Part shown: in pieces, positions 45,158 to 55,548 of the stretch
Numbering within the stretch: position 1 is the stretch's first letter
How the letters are laid out: each line of letters opens with the position of its first letter
The notes under the pieces: generated by a model
What the model saw: only the letters and a program-made list of their open reading frames with translations
Told to the model about the DNA's origin: nothing
Databases searched by the model: none
Translations under genes and position numbers: made by a program
Assembly (NCBI RefSeq): GCF_002575655.3
Contig: NC_053040.3
Location: forward strand, 153,017,148-153,081,147
Source: Aegilops tauschii subsp. strangulata
Lineage: Eukaryota > Streptophyta > Magnoliopsida > Poales > Poaceae
Direction of reading: 5' to 3'
DNA: 64,000 nt

Positions 45158-45230
45158 TTGTCATCAATTACCAAAAAGGGGGAGATTGAAAGTGCAACTA
45201 TCCCTGGGTGGTTTTGGTAATTACTAACAA
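45158..45230 (+). other. Polypurine tract with flanking inverted repeat (element M)
   Basis: PPT GGGGGAGAT lies at 45178-45186. Arms at 45158-45176 and 45212-45230 pair at 16 of 19 positions. Upstream purine tracts AAAGGGGGAGAAA (about 44714) and AGGGGGAGCT (about 45071) repeat the pattern seen in N and E. Confidence 0.75.
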
Positions 45231-46842
45231 CATATAGCTCATTGAACTAATCCTATTTCAAGATGATCATTTCAGAAAGTTCAATGATTGGCATGGCATG
45301 GATTAGGAATGTGGACCCCTCAAAATGCTAAGGACATATATTGGCTCAAGCTCAAGACTCTACATTTTCTTTTTAGTGATCCAAGATCACATTGAGTCCA
45401 TAGGAAAAGCCAATACTATTAAAAGGGGATGAGGTGTTGCTTAATGGCTTGCTTGCTCAGAATGCTTAGTGATATGCTCCAAAAGCCCTCAACCACTTTC
45501 CCATATCCACATATGTCCAAAACCAAAAGTCAAACTCGGCCCCACCGAAATATTCTATTCGGCGCCACCGAGTTCATTTGACATAGCCACCGCCAGAAAC
45601 CCTAGTCACTTCGGTCTCACCGATAGGGATCTCGGTCTCACCGAGATGGGATTGCAAACTCTTTGTTTCCCTTCGTAACGTTTCGGTCTAACCGAGATGA
45701 GCGATCAGTCCCACCGAGTTCGCAATGCAAACTCTCTGTTTTCCCTTCGTTACATTTCGGTCTCACCGAAATGAGCGAATCGGTCCCACCGAGTTTGCCT
45801 GACCAACTCTCTGGTTAGCTTATTACCGAAGTCGATCTCACCGAGTTTGTGTAATTGGTCTCACCGAGATTACGTTATGCCCTAGCCCTAATGAAATCGG
45901 TCCCACCGAGTTGACATGTCGGTCCCACCAAAAAGCCTAACGTTCACATTCTGAACTGAATCGGTCTGACCGAGTTTTCTGATTCGGTCCCACCGAGTTT
46001 GGTGAATTGTGTGTAACGGTTAGATTTTGTGTGGAGGCTATATATACCACTCCACCCACTCTTCATTCGTGAGGAGAGCCATCAGAACATGCCTACACTT
46101 CCAGCATACATTTTTTGAGAGAGAACCACCTACTCATGTGTTGAGGTCAAGATATTCCATTCCAACCACATAAATCTTGATCTCTAGCCTACTCCAAGTT
46201 GCTTTCCACTCAAATCATCTTTCCACCAAATCCATATCTGTGAGAGAGATTTGAATGTTGGGGAGACTATCATTTGAAGCACAAGAGCAAGGAGTTCATC
46301 ATCAACACACCATCTATTAACTTTTGGAGAGTGGTGTCTCCTAGATTGGTTAGGTGTCACTTGGGAGCCTCCATCAAGATTGTGGAGTTGAACTAAGGAG
46401 TTTGTACGGGCAAGGAGATCGCCTACTTCATGAAGATCTACCCTAGTGAAGCAAGTCCTTCGTGGGCGATGGCCATGGTGGGATAGACAAGGTTGCTTCT
46501 TCGTGGACCCTTCGTGGGTGGAGCCCTCCGTGGACTCGCGCAACCGTTACCCTTCGTGGGTTCAAGTCTCCATCAACGTGGATGTACAATAGCACCACCT
46601 ATCGAAACCATGGAAAAAATCTCCGCGTCTACATTGCGTTTGCTCCCTCCAAACTCCTCCCTTTACCTTCATGTGCAATGTTACATTCCGCTGCTATACT
46701 CTTAGACTTGCATGTGTAGGTTGATTGCTTGACTTGTGCTAAGTTGCTAAAATCTGCCAAGACTTAAATTTGGGAAAAGGCTAGATTTTTATTTGGTCAA
46801 GTAGTCTAATCACCCCCCTCTAGACATACTTTCGATCCTACA
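45187..46842 (+). repeat. 3' LTR of element M (1656 bp)
   Basis: Starts TGAAAGTGCAAC and ends ATCCTACA. AATCACCCCCCTCTAG lies near the end, as in E and N. Beyond it Gypsy coding sequence (fragment C) begins abruptly. Confidence 0.82.
45535..46050 (+). promoter_or_regulatory. CGGT-N3-ACCG array and TATA box in the M LTR
   Basis: About ten copies of TCGG(T)-CTC/CCC/CTG-ACCGAG occur between 45535 and 45995, directly upstream of TATA box GGCTATATATACC (about 46036-46048). The shared core is CGGT, any three bases, ACCG, the same core as the E array (CGGT-AGT-ACCG). Confidence 0.7.
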
Positions 46843-48625
46843 GTTAGCAAGCAACCCAATCCTGGCCTCGCCAAACGTCGATGAACCCATGTTACTATAC
46901 ATATCTACAACGCACCAGGTGGTGAGTGCGGTGCTCGTCGTCGAACAAGAAGAAGAGGGACATAAATTCCCACTTCAAAAACCAGTATACTATGTATCGA
47001 CGGTCCTCACACCATGCAAATCCCGATACCCACATTATCAAAAGATAGCATATGCGGTCTTCATGGCATCCCGGAAGCTGCGGCACTACTTTCAAGAGTG
47101 CCCGATCACGGTGACTTCCGAAGTACCACTTAATGATATCATAAACAACCGAGACGCCATCGGCCGGATTGCCAAATGGGCTATTGAGCTCTTACCATTT
47201 GAAATAACATATAAGCCACGCCGAGCCATTAAATCCCAGGTGTTGGCTGACTTCGTCGCCGAATGGACAGAGGCCGAACTCCCTAAAGAGTATGGCACAT
47301 ATTCCAACTGGGTGATGCACTTCGACGGCTCTAAAATGCTAGCCGGACTTGGGGCCGGTGTCATCCTGATGTCCCCCACAGGAGACACAGCCCGTTATGT
47401 GCTCCAAATAATGTATACAAACTCCAATAACGCATCCGAATATGAGGCCCTATTGCATGGTCTTCGGATGGCCGTCTCTATGGGCATACAACGCCTTGAG
47501 GTGCGCGGGGATTCAAACATCACAATATCCCAAATAAACGGAGAATTCGATGCCAAAATCCGAAGATGGCGGCTTACCGTAATGATGTACTTAATATATC
47601 AGCTCGGTTTGAGGGGCTCGAGTTTCATCACGTGGCTCGAGAGAGTAATCAAGCAGCGGACATCCTTGCTCGCATGGGCGCTAAGCGCGACCCCGTCCCA
47701 CCCAACAACTTTGTGGAGAGGCTCTTCAAGCCATCCGTGGTATGGCAGGACGAGAGCGGCAACACCAGTTCGGATCCGATCATACCCCCAGGTTCCGAAC
47801 ACAATCCCGATATCATCGGGGGCTCGGCCACCGAAATAACACCATTGGCCCATGTAATCATGGCAGTAATTGTCCCATGGACCGAACCCTTCCTGGCCTA
47901 CCTTAATAGGCGAGAGCTCCCCGAGGACCAGAATGAGGCTCGATGCATCGTTCGACGCTCGAAAGCCTACAAGGTTCATGAAGGAGAGCTCTACAAGAAA
48001 AGTACTACCGGAGTCCTTCAAAGATGTATCTCCGAAGAAGAGGGGCGGCAGCTCTTGGCCGAAATCCATGCTGGTCTTGGCGATCATCATGCCGCAGCTC
48101 GGGCCCTCGTAAGTAAGGCCTTCCGTACCGGTTTTTTCTGGCCTACGGCCCGAGCAGATGCACAAGACCTCGTCCAACATTGTGTAGGATGCCAACTCTT
48201 CGCTAATCAAAGCCATATGCCGCCTACCGCCCTACAAACAATCCCCATTACTTGGCATTTTGCGGTCTGGGGGCTTGACATGGTCGGACCCCTTAAAGGG
48301 GGAAGCCATAAGAAAAAATATCTGTTGGTCATGGTAGATAAATTCACTAAGTGGATAGAGGCCAAGCCGGTTAAAACGACCGAAGCCGGACCAGTGATAG
48401 ATTTCATATCCGGTGTCGTACACCGTTATGGTGTCCTACACAGCATCATCACCAATAACGGCTCTAACTTCACAGCCGACAAAGTAAAAACTTGGTGTGC
48501 TAATCTGGGCATCAAGCTCGATTATGCCTCCGTTTATCACCCTCAAACAAACGGTCAAGTCGAGCGGGCTAATGGCCTGATAATGAGCGGCATTAAACCC
48601 AGACTTGTACGGTCCTTAAAGGAGT
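46843..48625 (+). pseudogene. Gypsy fragment C: RT C terminus, RNase H and integrase, truncated by CACTA D2
   Basis: Starts inside the RT-RNase H linker (SNPILASPNVDEPM) right after the M LTR and is clearly homologous to element B. RNase H: HFDGSKMLAGLGAGVIL to VRGDSNITISQINGEF. One missing base near 47552 shifts frame; the second frame (47566 on) holds the rest of RNase H, the RNase H-integrase junction intact, the HHCC finger and the core with D238, N297, E333. Asn again replaces the second catalytic Asp. CACTA D2 enters after VRSLKES, so the C-terminal integrase domain is missing and the open frame runs 36 codons into transposon terminus. The N-terminal gag-protease-RT part is not in the window. 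Confidence 0.85.
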
Positions 48626-48920
48626 CACTACAAAAAAAATACACTTTCGTGATGATACGTGTTTGTCACAGTAGGTCGCGTTTTTTGTCATGCATGTACA
48701 TCCATGACAAATTTATGACAGAATCAAGATAGTCATACCTGTGCTATCGTAGAAGTGTTCCATGACATTACCAAAATTATCATCACGGAAGTGTCCACTT
48801 CCATGACGATAAATCGCACGTCACAGAAGTGCTTTCGTCAAGGGTGACCGACATGTGGCATCCACCGTAACGGAATGCCGTTAAGCTATCGGGTCGGGTT
48901 TTGGATCCGATAACCCGTTA
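48626..48920 (-). repeat. Terminal region of CACTA D2
   Basis: The first ~230 bp match the reverse complement of the D1 end with only scattered differences. Contains internal dyads of ATCATCACGGAAGTG and CACTTCCATGACGAT, likely transposase-recognition structure. Confidence 0.85.
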
Positions 48921-49129
48921 ACAGCCCCGACCAATGGGGATTTTCCACGTGTAAAATCATCAGTGGCTGGAGGAAACACGTGTCGGCTCACCGTTGGGAC
49001 AGATGTCATCCGCTCATTGGACCGAAGGCGCCTATGATACGGTGACACGTGGCATGGCCCAACAGAGGCCCATTCCTGTGAAAAGGCCGGCCCGTTTGAC
49101 TTCGTCAAAAGGTGGCGGCCCGGCCCACG

Positions 49130-49900
49130 GAAAGCCTGTTAACGGCATGTTCGCATATAGCCCATTTACAGCCCGCTAACCCAGGGCCCGTTACGCCCTA
49201 TCCGAATTAGGCCCAGTAGCGTCATCTGGGCCGTCCAATATGATTCAGCCCGTTTTAACTTCCGGCCCATGTGTGGCCCATGACTTCTTTCGGCCCATAT
49301 GAGGACCTTTGTAACTCTTGGCCCATTAATGACCCGTGGTGAAACTGGCCCGTAATGAATAGTGTATCACTTTATACCCATTAACGGCCCGTTATTCCAT
49401 TGGGCCGTTTCCAGCCCAAGTTATCTTTCGGCCTTCTCAGGGCCCATTAATATTTGGGCTCATTTGCAGCATTCGGTTACATACGGCCCGTTACTGTCAT
49501 TTTCTGCTTGTGGGCCAAATTCAGCCCGTCGTTACAGTCGGCCCGTTTGCGGACTGTTAATACGTTGGGCCGTTTTCATGTCAAAAAAACCCATTGGGCT
49601 GTTTTCATAGAGTTATCAAATACGACCTATTAACGGCCCGTTATGGTCCACGAATAGTACGGCCCATGATTGGCGAAATGATGATACGCCCCGTAGAAGG
49701 CCCATGGATCCTACGGCCCGTATGAGGCCCATGGATAGTACGGCCCGTAGAAGGCCCATGGATCGTACGGCCCGTAGAAGGCCCATGGACCCTAAGGCCC
49801 GTATAGAAGGCCGATGGATCCTACGGCCGGACGAAGGCCCATGGATCATAAGGCCTGTAGGAGGCCCATGGTTACAACAGTCCGTGTGTTGCCACGATTA
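49130..49900. repeat. GGCC-rich subterminal region with 27-bp tandem array (CACTA D2)
   Basis: Dense GGCCC/GGGCC motifs from about 49130. A regular array with GGCCCATGG starting at 49699, 49726, 49753, 49780, 49809 (GGCCGATGG), 49836 and 49863 gives seven 27-bp units (one of 29) ending about 49880. D1 has a 55-bp unit in the equivalent position instead. Confidence 0.8.
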
Positions 49901-50205
49901 TTTTGGCCTAGTTACCAAAAATAGGCTATTGTGGCCACTAGAAAAAAACAGAAAAAGAACTGCAGTGACTACAAGCAAACAAGACAATAAGGAAATAAAT
50001 AAGCAAGCAATTAACGCTAGCCTATTACCGCTATTACACATATTACATCCACTGGGCATCAAAGTTCGCCACCAGTGTAAATATAGGGAACAAAGTAGCA
50101 CATTACATACACTGGCCGTCAAAATTGGCCACCAGTGCAAATAAACGGAGCAGCAAAACAAGAGCATAACTGAAACAACTTCAGAAGAGCTCAAGAAACG
50201 TTATC

Positions 50206-53200
50206 CTAGGTATCCACCATGCTGGCAATAAGCTTAGCAAGCTGATTAGCTTTGTCCTGTTTGGCGCTAAAATCCTCCAACGCTTGCTGTTGCACCAGAA
50301 AGTATGCATCTGAATGCTCCAGGGACTTCCGCAGTCCTTCCGCTTCTTGTCGCAGCACAGCTGATCGATGTCTTTCAGCTTGTAGTTGAGACTCAAGAAA
50401 CCGAACTGATTCAGACAGTGAGTTTGAATAGCTTGTGCAAGCGGTAGTGGCCAGTAACTCGAACACTAAACCAAGACAGGACTTTGGGGTTGTCTCGCTG
50501 TCTTCAAGATAGTCTTCCTTAGCTGTTTTATCAGCTTTGTTGGAGACCAACAAGGATGTGTCACTATCCTGAACCTTATCTGCATTACTTCCTTTACCAT
50601 TGCTTAATAAGGCACTCTTCCCCAATATTCTGTCAGCATTCTAAAAGAAGAAACAAGCAGACACATAACAAGTTTAGCATGTACTAGTATATGAAACTCA
50701 TTTCGGTGAACAGTTCATTAGTAAGGTGGACAGGATTAAACTACCAAGTCTTCTATTGCCAAGTACTAGTACATAATAAAAGCATCAAACAAACATATAT
50801 CTATGTCCTATGGTCACTGCATTGTCTTGCCAAATCAAAATAGAGACACAGTTCAAATCATATCAGTTCAAGACAAAGCAGCAGTGAAAGAATACAAAGC
50901 GTGGGAAACTACACGGCACAACAAGATTTCAGATGGGTACCACGGGTCTACATGTACAACAACACTATTGGCTCTGTTGTGATGCTAGTAATGTGCATGA
51001 TATGAAAGTCAACTGTATACACAATTGAAATTGAAATCAACAGAGCTATTGATAAGAGCAAACCTGTTAAAGAAACATGCGTGAACATACCTGTTGTGCC
51101 ATTGGAGTTTTGATTGGATCCTTCAATTTAAAAATAAGTTTGTATGAGTAAATACAGTGATACAAGAGCAAAGCAATCATAGTTAAAAAAAGGCGCGCCT
51201 AAGAGAGCGCTTAAGCGTGCCTAGGCTCTAGGCGTTGGCAAAACGCATTGCGCATAACTACGCATAATCTGTGCATAACTGCGCATAAGCATGCGCTTTG
51301 GTCAGTAAAGCGCAAGGCGGTGGCAAAACGCACAATTAACGCCTAGCGCTTTTTTGAACTATGATAGCAATGGAATCTTAAATTAGAACAGTTGTTCTTC
51401 AGGTTTAGGCACTTGTTCTACATGAATAGAGTACAGTAAGACGCAAGAATATAATACTAAAAAATAGAAAATGAGCTCATAGACCTTACCACATTCTTGG
51501 TTCGGGACCAGTACAGAACAAGGCGTTCCCAGTCATCGTCCAGTAAATGTGTCTCAGGAGAACGTAAGGGAATTTGATGAGTTTCTTTGCCGGTGAAGTA
51601 CGTTTTCTTTAGGTAATTCCGATACTGCCACCAAGCATTCTTGAAGATAGCAGAGGTATTAGCACAGGTTACCTCATCCCGAGTTTCCAAATTGGTCCTT
51701 CTCTATAGAGAAAAATGGGAAAATTTGCTGTATTATAACCATCATGGAGGTAGGATGTATGGGACGAAGCAAAGTAATTGCCATGAATAACATTACTTAC
51801 ACATAACTCCTGGACAAACACCTACAACTAGCATTTTCCTTCATCTTTAGTATAATATTTCCAAGATGGGAAGATACGCACATACGATTTAACAACATCA
51901 AATGCGATAGATGCTAAACTACGACTAGCTGGTTGTGCTTCCTCCACAGGAATAGGCGTACTAACTGGTGGAGTTGGGGTTCGCCGTGATAGTACTGGCC
52001 CTTTGGGCACTGGAGCTGCCTTACTAACTGCTCTTGTTTGGGAGCTCTGTGGTGGAGATGGTGTTGTGTCAACAGGAACTGGGTTACTATCGGCTGGGGT
52101 TGGGGTTAGATTGGGTGAAGCTGGTTCTCTGTCCATCGCAGTAGGGGTACAATCTGCGGGAGTTTGGGTTATGTGTGGTAGGGCTGGTTCTTGTGCATGT
52201 ACAACCGGGGTGCTATCTCCACCAAGAGGTAGCACTGTTTTATTTGAAGACCGTGTTTTTAGTCCGCTAGATACTGGCATCACCCGCTCCAATTCAAATG
52301 GCTGATAAACAGGAAACATAGTTGAATGTAGAGACATTGTATGAGAGACAGATGCAATAGATAGTGTGGAAAAAAGAGGGCATGAAATAGTTGACATGTA
52401 TATTGTTTAACTAAAACGGATAGCATGACATAATTTCACATATATGATGTCTATCTAAACTGGATAGCATATCATAACATAATTCAAAGATATGATGAAT
52501 AACTAAACATGATCGCATGACATAATTCACCTACATGTTATCTAAGTAATCAGGATCGCATCATTTAATTCACATATGTGATTTATATGCTAAACAGAGG
52601 GCATTCGATATGATGTCTGAACTAAGAACATGGTGTTGAATATTGTGTATATGATGTCTAAACTATGCAATGCAAGACACCATATGCATGATATGAGCAG
52701 TATAACCGTGCCAAGTTAGAGCATACACCTCAGTGGGGGAATAGGACTGGTCATCTGTCTCTGAATCCATCTCTGAGGAGCTATCGGGACCCAACAAGAG
52801 ATCTGCTTCGACAGGTAGCACTGTCTGCTTTGAAGGCCTTGTTTTCACTCCAGATTTTTCCATCTCCCACCCAAATGGTTGATTCACAGGAAGAGTAGTT
52901 TAATGTACAAACATTGTCGACAAATGGAAATGTAATGAAGAAAAGGATGGGCAAGATATCATTCAAATATATGATGCCTGGTTAAACAGGATGGCATTGC
53001 ACATTTCACATATATTATGGCTGGCTAAAAGACATGAGACTGCATAATTCCTATATATGATATAGAAACTAAACAGGTGGCATTACAGAACATGTCTAAA
53101 CTAAGCAGATGACATATATGATGTCAAAAGTAGGCACTGCAAGGCAACATATGCATGATATGACTAACATCATCATACCAAGGTAGAGCAAACACCTTGG

Positions 53201-53738
53201 GGGTAAATAGGAGTGGTCAGCGGCGTCTGAATCCGCCTCAGAACAGATATCTTCCTCTGGATTACAATCTGGAGAGGGGTGGGGAGGGTTTGCCATTGAA
53301 CCCACCATGGAGCGATGTCTGCATGACATTGTATTGCCGCGCAAAACTCTTCTCTTTTTCTCTACATGTACAACATGACTGTGTACAATATCTGACATGC
53401 ATACGAAAAAATATGGTGAGATTATGTAAGGAGAGCATGCAGAAATTTAGAGTGATGGTAACAACCAGTGGATCGACGTTTTTCCGTTGAACCAAAATAG
53501 CCCTAATGGATCGACGTGAATGTATAGTAATAAGTGATGCAACAAGTGTACAACCTCTTTGCCGTAGCCGCGTCGACCTCGGCATCATTGGGTTGGTCGC
53601 TGAAGCAGTTGAGGCAGAGGTGGCTGTCGGAGGTGTGGAGGGAGATCTAAGGAATCTGTAGACGGCGTCCAGAGCACTGCTCTGTTGTGATGGATCGTTC
53701 TGTCGTTGGAGCAGCTCCGGTGAGCCGTAAGACGTCAA
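50206..53738 (-). pseudogene. CACTA accessory transposase gene of D2 (Transposase_24-like), multi-exon
   Basis: Minus strand, in order: 53738-53470 (LLQRQNDPSQQSSALDAVYR); 53398-53150 (EEDICSEADSDAADHSYLPP); 52890-52690 (SEMDSETDDQSYSPTEVYAL TW); 52397-51828 (Thr/Pro-rich, then FDVVKSYVRIFPSWKYYTKD); 51690-51457 (FKNAWWQYRNYLKKTYF, LDDDWERLVLYWSRTKN); 50625-50206 (coiled coil SLSESVRFLESQLQAERHRS to LIASMVDT, stop). The FK..W.QYR..L...F and DDDW.RLV..W motifs match D1. Repeated acidic exons (DSD..DHSY.P) show the same exon duplication as D1. Exon limits are approximate; coding potential is partly decayed. Confidence 0.65.
51178..51363. mobile_element. hAT-like MITE (186 bp) in an intron of D2
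   Basis: Termini CATAGTTAAAAAAAGGCGC and GCGCTTTTTTGAACTATG are inverted repeats with one or two mismatches. Flanks AAAGCAAT (51170-51177) and ATAGCAAT (51364-51371) match at 7 of 8 bases, an 8-bp TSD as for hAT elements. The interior is full of GCGCNTA and CGCATAA-type short repeats. Non-coding. Confidence 0.65.
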
Positions 53739-54920
53739 GGCTGAAGCAGCACAAGACAGACATCGTCAATCTCAAGTGGGATTCTAATAGCATCTCCAAT
53801 AGATGATGTAAAATGGATGTAAAATTAACATCACCAAAAACCACCTGACTACAACAGATGAGGTAAAAACTATTGACTCTGAACTTAACTGTCGAAACTG
53901 AAATTTACTGTGGAATCTGAATGCTACTGTCGAAACTGAACGCAATGGTAGCAGAGAGGCTTGACATGTAGTTTAGGGAGGGCATGCAGTTCATCTTCAA
54001 CCTGCACCCCCCTGAGCCGCCAGCCACCACCGGCCGAACCGCCGGCCCCAGTGCCGCCTCGCCGCCCCGAAACAACTCGCCACCGCCGCCCCGGCCAGCT
54101 CTCTAGCCCCCCCGCCCCCACCCTGAACCCTAAGATAGATAGTGGGGTACCTCTCCGGCGAGCCCCCGTCCCCGCTGCGGATGGTTCTTCCTTAACTCCG
54201 GCGAGCCCCCCAACCCCTGAAAATCGAATGACCCAAAAGTCGATTCAGTCGACTGAAGTGTGGCTTAATCGGAGTAGAGCAGCAGCACGAGCGAGGGGGA
54301 GAGCAGCAGCAGCAGCTGGGCAAGCGAGCGAGAGCCGGAGCAGCAGCAGTAGATCCGGCTGGTATGGACGCCGCCGCCGAAGGGGCCTCGCACTGGGGGA
54401 GAGCCACCATGGAGATGTCGCCCGCGGCGCCGGCTTCAAGGTAGCCGCTCCATGGGGGTGCGGGATGGAGCACCGTCGGCGCCGGGAGGTCGAGTTAAGG
54501 AGAAGGTGCGATGCGATGAGTGTACAACCTCTTTGGTGGCGCTGAGTAGGCCTCGGCTTCGTCCGAGGAGTCGGTGAGGATGCTGCGGTTCCGGTGGAGC
54601 AGGTTAAGGCGGCGCTGTGGGGATGGAGCAGCCGCGATAGATGAGGCGATCGTCGGAGCAGCTCCTTGGAGGTGGAGGACGGGGTGGCTGAACCGGTGGG
54701 ACGGCGAGATGGACGACGGATCCTCATCCGGAGAGGTGGACGAGGGACGTCGAGCTGTTGCGGTGGACGACATCGTTGGGGAAGAGGCTCTGGCTGGGCA
54801 GCGGTGACGTGGCAGACGGAGGAGGGTGGGGTTTCGCGGCTGGAGCGGAGAGGTTATGGCGGCCTGGGATTTCGAATGGCGAAAAGGGGGCGATGGGAGG
54901 GGGTGAAGCATGACTTAGGA
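53490..54920 (-). pseudogene. Duplicated first exon region of the D2 gene
   Basis: Two minus-strand blocks are related: 54911-54495 (SPTMSSTATARRPSSTSPDE ... RLNLLHRNRSILTDSSDEAE) and 53738-53540. Both begin after GGAGCTGCTCC (plus strand GGAGCAGCTCC) and end with a splice-like AAAGAGGTTGTACACT. Between them (53840-54490) is GC-rich Pro/Ser/Arg sequence open in several frames on both strands, probably non-coding or UTR. Likely duplicated 5' exons of the CACTA gene or a captured host exon; not assignable further. Confidence 0.4.
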
Positions 54921-55309
54921 CACGCTTGTCCAAAATGTAGGGTGTGTTACAAAAGTACCCCCCACCGATTTGAACTAGCGGCCCTTTCGGCTCAGGGTTA
55001 GAAGGGGGATTTCGCGTGTCGGGATTTGGCAACTGGAGGGAGTTTTCGCGCGTGTTGTAATTTCGGGATAGCAAGGCGCGGGTTGTGAAGGCGCCAGTTT
55101 TGGGAGCACGATATCTGAATTTTCGGGATATAACAAGACGGGGGTTGAATTTTAGGGACAAGCCTAACGTGTAGTAAGATTGTACTTGTACGTACCAAAT
55201 CAATTCGCACTTCCCTCAACCAAAAAGAAAACGAAAAAAATAAAACTATTCACACCACACAAAGAGAGAGTCTTGCCCCGTTTTACTATACAAATGCTAT
55301 TCAAAGCTA
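54921..55309. other. Promoter-like interval upstream of the D2 gene
   Basis: About 390 bp with no good coding frame. Repeated phrases such as TTTCGGGATA and GTTGTAATTTCGGGATAGCA suggest short internal repeats. It could hold the promoter of the minus-strand D2 gene or the element boundary; no clear TATA box or CACTA end was found. Confidence 0.35.
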
Positions 55310-55546
55310 CTCCCTCCTTCCATCTATATAGGGCCTAATGCGTTTTTCGATGCTAACTTTGACCAAATATTAGAGCAATGATATATGACATGCAACTTAC
55401 ACAAAGCACACCGTTAAATTCGTCTGTGAAAGGTTCTTTCAATGATATAATTTTCACATTGTGCATGTCATGTACTATTAATCTTGTCAATAGTCAAAGG
55501 CGGTCTTAAAAATCTCATTACGCCCTATATAGATGGAAGGAGGGAG
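55310..55546. mobile_element. Stowaway (Tc1/mariner) MITE
   Basis: Terminal inverted repeats of about 30 bp start CTCCCTCCTTCCATCTATAT and end with the complement (ATATAGATGGAAGGAGGGAG). Flanked by TA at 55308-55309 and 55547-55548. 237 bp, AT-rich, non-coding: a typical Stowaway. Confidence 0.9.
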
Positions 55547-55548
55547 TA

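Larger units (their letters stand above)
41832..46842 (+). mobile_element. Element M: non-autonomous LTR retrotransposon, 5' end lost or displaced by N
   Basis: Leader, gag-like gene, non-coding 3' region, PPT and a complete 3' LTR. No 5' LTR precedes the leader, because element N abuts at 41831; if N inserted here, the missing part lies left of the window. Sequence after the LTR (GTTAG, 46843-46847) would be its TSD, in Gypsy fragment C. No pol coding. Confidence 0.75.
48626..55200 (-). mobile_element. CACTA transposon D2 (left terminus in window; right end not found)
   Basis: Starts CACTACAAAAAAAATACACT at 48626, after possible TSD AGT. Same family as D1, but with the gene on the minus strand running toward this terminus. 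I found no GTAGTG end followed by AGT and no resumption of the integrase to the right, so the right boundary is unresolved; 55200 is where gene-like sequence ends. It hosts a hAT-type MITE. Confidence 0.75.

Noticed and set aside
49690..49880. Regular 27-bp repeats resembling a CRISPR array
   Set aside because: Units are contiguous with no unique spacers, carry the GGCCC core and lie in a CACTA subterminal region of a plant genome.
53961..54911. Several overlapping frames of 90-190 codons in GC-rich DNA of D2
   Set aside because: Open in opposite directions over the same bases and low-complexity. Only the two blocks that are homologous to each other were kept, at low confidence.
55160..55180. 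GTGTAGTAAG as the right end of CACTA D2
   Set aside because: The terminus should be GTAGTG followed by AGT and the rest of the integrase; neither follows.
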